Shown here: in pieces, positions 34,270 to 37,062 of the stretch | Position numbering within the stretch: position 1 is the stretch's first letter | Layout: every line of letters begins with the position of its first letter | Origin: an uncultured Alphaproteobacteria bacterium | Lineage (GTDB): Bacteria; Pseudomonadota; Alphaproteobacteria; HIMB59; GCA-002718135 | Length of the DNA stretch: 37,062 bases | Reading direction: 5' to 3' | Assembly: GCA_902518895.1 (NCBI GenBank) | Contig: CABYHL010000010.1 | Span: forward strand, 1-37,062 | Program-made: the position numbers and the translations under genes | Notes under the pieces: model-generated | The model's input: the letters and a program-made list of their open reading frames with translations, nothing else | Told to the model about the DNA's origin: nothing | Databases searched by the model: none

Positions 34270-35298
34270 ATGAAAAATAAGATTAGAGTAGCCGTTTTAG
34301 GCTCAACAGGCTATGTTGGAATGGAGTTAGTAAAAATTCTATCAAATCACTCTTATGTAGATATAAATTTTCTAGGATCAGAAACTATTCATGGACGTTT
34401 TTTAAAAAGTATTGATAATACACAAGAATATAATCAACTTCCTCTTTTAAAACCAAATGATAGTTTTAATACTGAGGATGGCGATTATGTTTTTTTAGCT
34501 TTACCTCATGCAGTATCTAATAAATATGTAAAAAAATATTTTAATAAAATTAATATTATAGATTTATCAGCTGACTTTAGATTAGATAATTTTGATTTAT
34601 ATAAAGAAAATTATGGCAATGAACATGAGTGCAAAGAGCATTTAAACAATTTTATCTATGGACTCGCTGAAATAAATAGAGATAAAATAGAAAATTCTAA
34701 AAATATAGCGGTACCTGGATGTTATCCAACTTCTATTTTATTACCATTAATACCTTTAATAAAAAATAAATTAATTGATACCAATAATATAATTATTGAT
34801 TCTAAATCAGGTTATAGTGGAGCAGGAAAGAAATTTGATTTCAATAAAATGAAATCAAAAAATGATTATAATTTTTACAATTATAATACAAATAATCACA
34901 GACATATTGCAGAAATTAAACAAGAACTTAATAAACATAGTTCAGAAAATGAAGTAAAGTTTTCATTTAATCCTCACATTCTTCCTAATTTTAGGGGTAT
35001 GATTTCTACAATTTATTGCAATCTTAATAATAGTATAAAAAAAACTGATGTCATAAATCTATTCAAAGACTTACAAAAAACAAATCCTTTTATAAAATAT
35101 TTGGATAATGATGAAACACTTGATTTTTTTTCTGTTCAAAATTCTAATTATTGCAAAATTAAAATTTTTAATCATCATAGTGAGGATAAAATTATCATTG
35201 TTAGCGCAATAGATAATTTAATCAAAGGTGCTGCAGGTCAAGCAGTGCAGTGTTTTAATATATCAGAAAATATTGAAGAAACTGTATCTTTAGTATGA
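34270..35298 (+). CDS. argC: N-acetyl-gamma-glutamyl-phosphate reductase
   Basis: ArgC makes N-acetyl-glutamate semialdehyde for arginine synthesis with NADPH. The 342-residue protein has the Rossmann start VAVLGSTGYVGMELVKIL, VFLALPHAVS, LSADFR, and the active-site segment IAVPGCYPTS with catalytic cysteine C151. GLAEINR and SKSGYSGAGKK are also as expected. It follows rpsI by 6 nt, as in several alphaproteobacteria, and overlaps the small lipoprotein gene by 4 nt. Confidence 0.95.
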   Translation: MKNKIRVAVLGSTGYVGMELVKILSNHSYVDINFLGSETIHGRFLKSIDNTQEYNQLPLLKPNDSFNTEDGDYVFLALPHAVSNKYVKKYFNKINIIDLSADFRLDNFDLYKENYGNEHECKEHLNNFIYGLAEINRDKIENSKNIAVPGCYPTSILLPLIPLIKNKLIDTNNIIIDSKSGYSGAGKKFDFNKMKSKNDYNFYNYNTNNHRHIAEIKQELNKHSSENEVKFSFNPHILPNFRGMISTIYCNLNNSIKKTDVINLFKDLQKTNPFIKYLDNDETLDFFSVQNSNYCKIKIFNHHSEDKIIIVSAIDNLIKGAAGQAVQCFNISENIEETVSLV

Positions 35299-35480
35299 TT
35301 AAATATTTTTCAACTTCCTTTCTATTTCTTTTTATCGTTTCATGCGGATATCCTGATATTGATAATGTTCCTGATTTTAAAGACACTAAACTAACTGATG
35401 AAGAAATATTAGATTATTGCAGTATTTCTAATACTGAAAAAAAAGATGTAGATAAATGTATTAATGATTATAAAAGTTAA
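35295..35480 (+). CDS. Small predicted lipoprotein of unknown function
   Basis: The 61-residue product has a basic start, a hydrophobic core and a lipobox FIVSC with C17 as the lipid-bearing residue. After that there is an acidic 44-residue mature part with two cysteines in LDYCSISNT and DKCINDY that could form a disulfide. The start overlaps argC by 4 nt (ATGA) and the stop lies 8 nt before hom, so it is embedded in the operon. I do not recognise a family. Coding status is supported by the lipoprotein signal and tight spacing. Confidence 0.7.
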   Translation: MIKYFSTSFLFLFIVSCGYPDIDNVPDFKDTKLTDEEILDYCSISNTEKKDVDKCINDYKS

Positions 35481-35488
35481 ATTTAGTT

Positions 35489-36787
35489 ATGAGTAAACTT
35501 AATATTGGTATAGCGGGATTGGGAAATGTTGGATCAGCACTTGTTGAATCAATAGAAGAAAATAAAAAATATTTCTTTGATAAAGCTGATGTAGAATTTA
35601 ATATCATTGGAATATCTGCTAAAACAAAAAATAAAAAAAGAAATTTTAATATATCAAATTATACTTGGTATGATGATCCAAGAGAAATGTCTAAAGATGA
35701 TAATTGTGACGTAATAGTTGAATTGATTGGTGAAGAAAAAGGAATTAGCTATGAAATAATTGAAACAGCATTGAAAAATAAAAAACATGTTGTAACAGGG
35801 AATAAAGCTTTAATAGCAAATCATGGAAACGAATTATTTGAATTAGCCAATACAAATTCACTAGCTTTATCATATGAAGCTGCTGTTGCAGGTGGTATTC
35901 CAATTATTAAAACAATAAAAAACTCTATTAATTTAGATAGAATTAATAAATTTTCTGGAATTTTAAATGGAACTACAAATTATATTTTAACTAAAATGCA
36001 ACAAGATAATTTGTCTTTTGATGAAGTTCTTAAAATTGCTAAAGATAAAGGATTTACTTCTGATCTGGAATCAAAATTAGATATTGGTGGATATGATGCT
36101 GCGCACAAGTTAACAATACTATCAACTCTATGTTTTAAATCTAATTTAAATTTTAATAATAATTATATTGAAGGAATATCAAATATTAAAATTGAAGATA
36201 TAAATTTTGCTAAAAAATTAGGATATAAGATAAAGTTAATATCTGAAGCCTCCATAATTGAAGGAAAAATTTCAAACTTTACTTCACCAAAATTAGTTTC
36301 AATGGATAATCCCTTAGCAAGTGTTGATAATGCTCTTAATGCGATTAATATTGAAACTATACATCTAGAAAATTTATTTTTAGAGGGTGAAGGAGCAGGG
36401 GGTAAGCCAACTGCCAGTTCTGTCTTGTCAGATTTATATGATATATCTCAGAATGAAAAATTTGATAATTTGGGTTTTAAAATTGATAAGTTAAAAAACT
36501 TTGAAAAATATTCAGCAGAAAATATAATTAATAGTTATTACCTAAGAATAATGACAGAAGACAAACCTGGCGTTCTTTCATCAATTACAAATTATTTTAG
36601 TGATTTTGATATATCTGTTAAAAAAATACTTCAACTTCCCGATAGTTCCGAAGCAGATAAACCTATACCTATAATAATAACTACTCATAATATTCAGAAA
36701 GAAAAATTAAGTAATGTAATTAATAAAATTGAAGGTTTAGAATTTGTAAAAGAAAAAATTACTGTTCTTGCTATTCATGATAATTAA
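35489..36787 (+). CDS. hom: Homoserine dehydrogenase
   Basis: Hom reduces aspartate semialdehyde to homoserine, the branch leading to threonine and methionine. The 432-residue protein has the NAD(P)-binding start IGIAGLGNVGSALVESI, VVTGNKALIANHG with a catalytic lysine, SYEAAVAGGIPIIKTI, ILNGTTNYILTKM and KLDIGGYDAAHKL. A C-terminal ACT domain begins at about 350 (YLRIMTEDKPGVLSSI), which usually mediates feedback control by threonine. It is followed after 5 nt by recJ. Confidence 0.95.
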   Translation: MSKLNIGIAGLGNVGSALVESIEENKKYFFDKADVEFNIIGISAKTKNKKRNFNISNYTWYDDPREMSKDDNCDVIVELIGEEKGISYEIIETALKNKKHVVTGNKALIANHGNELFELANTNSLALSYEAAVAGGIPIIKTIKNSINLDRINKFSGILNGTTNYILTKMQQDNLSFDEVLKIAKDKGFTSDLESKLDIGGYDAAHKLTILSTLCFKSNLNFNNNYIEGISNIKIEDINFAKKLGYKIKLISEASIIEGKISNFTSPKLVSMDNPLASVDNALNAINIETIHLENLFLEGEGAGGKPTASSVLSDLYDISQNEKFDNLGFKIDKLKNFEKYSAENIINSYYLRIMTEDKPGVLSSITNYFSDFDISVKKILQLPDSSEADKPIPIIITTHNIQKEKLSNVINKIEGLEFVKEKITVLAIHDN

Positions 36788-36792
36788 TTAAT

Positions 36793-37062
36793 GTGAATAT
36801 TGAAAAATCATTGTCGGATAAATTTTGGGAAGAAAAGCAAATAGATTTTAAGCACATTCAATCTCTTGCACAAAAAAAATCAATTACTGAAATTTTTTCA
36901 AAACTCCTAATTTCAAGAGGTGTCTTCGAAGATAATTATGATAACTATATAAATCCAAATCTTTTAAATAACCTTCCGGATCCTTTTGAGCTTAAAGATA
37001 TGAAAAAAGGAATTGAAAGATGTATTGAGGCTTTAAAAAATAATGAAAAGATTGGAATAATC
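36793..37062 (+). CDS. recJ: Single-stranded-DNA exonuclease RecJ, 5' part (runs off window)
   Basis: An open frame from GTG at 36793 runs to the window edge, giving the first 90 residues. The ATG two bases upstream is followed at once by a stop, so GTG is the best start. LLISRGVFEDNYDNYINP, LPDPFELKDMKKGIERCIEA and the closing NNEKIGII match the N-terminal part of RecJ just before its DHH domain. RecJ degrades 5' single-stranded DNA in recombination and repair. Position after hom is common in alphaproteobacteria. Confidence 0.85.
   Translation, partial: MNIEKSLSDKFWEEKQIDFKHIQSLAQKKSITEIFSKLLISRGVFEDNYDNYINPNLLNNLPDPFELKDMKKGIERCIEALKNNEKIGII

Noticed and set aside
1-37062. CRISPR array, insertion sequence, prophage or integron
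   Set aside because: No spaced direct repeats, transposase, integrase or cas-like genes were seen on either strand; tRNA-Ser shows no duplicated 3' end nearby.

Overview
The window is a dense, strongly AT-rich stretch of what looks like a streamlined marine alphaproteobacterial chromosome. The genus cannot be fixed from sequence alone; SAR11-like or HIMB59/AEGEAN-169-like lineages are the natural candidates. Supporting signs are very short or negative intergenic distances, heavy A/T and AGA-type codon use, a proteorhodopsin, a membrane H+-pyrophosphatase, TRAP-type uptake of organic acids, and alphaproteobacterial gene orders (rsh-acpS-lepB-rnc-era-recO-parC; rpiB-glyA-nrdR-rib-nusB-thiL; bamE/cytochrome bc1 chaperone/plsX/ihfA/merR; rplM-rpsI-argC; hom-recJ). 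No insertion sequence, prophage, CRISPR array or integrase is visible.

Layout. 1-1378: the 3' end of a GNAT-like acyltransferase and a polysaccharide deacetylase, probably the edge of a cell-surface polysaccharide locus. 1522-3490: a divergent DUF4198 / HupE-UreJ pair, a likely Ni/Co-type metal uptake module, with start codons separated by a single base. 3727-5621: tRNA-Ser(GCU), dapA, smpB and rpoZ. 5681-13332: a tightly overlapping chain for the stringent response (rsh), carrier-protein activation (acpS), protein export (lepB), RNA processing and ribosome assembly (rnc, era), DNA repair (recO) and chromosome decatenation (parC). 13374-20483: the accessory-looking part, with a SABATH-type carboxyl methyltransferase facing a minus-strand cluster gcdH, takP-like receptor, dctQ, dctM. 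This TRAP system has an extra coiled-coil domain on the large permease and an intrinsic terminator between receptor and permease genes. 20535-29464: rpiB, glyA, nrdR, riboflavin genes, nusB, thiL and then hppA. 29468-32355: bamE (minus) divergent from a bc1-complex chaperone gene, then rpmF, plsX, ihfA and a MerR-type regulator. 32512-33327: a blue-tuned proteorhodopsin with its own strong ribosome-binding site and terminator. 33374-37062: rplM-rpsI, argC, a tiny lipoprotein gene, hom, and the start of recJ.

How the parts fit. The window joins core information processing and cofactor/amino-acid biosynthesis with two auxiliary ion pumps: light-driven proteorhodopsin and PPi-driven HppA. Both can support uptake, including a Tat-exported TakP-like receptor feeding a TRAP permease. 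Compared with usual alphaproteobacterial neighbourhoods, several genes are missing from their expected places (pdxJ, fabH, a DUF177/yceD gene, probably glpX), and the GTP cyclohydrolase II half of RibBA is degenerate.

I do not see a wholly new multi-gene system. The most interesting points are the architecture of the TRAP cluster, the SABATH-like methyltransferase, the zero-gap divergent gene pairs, and the tRNA-dapA junction.
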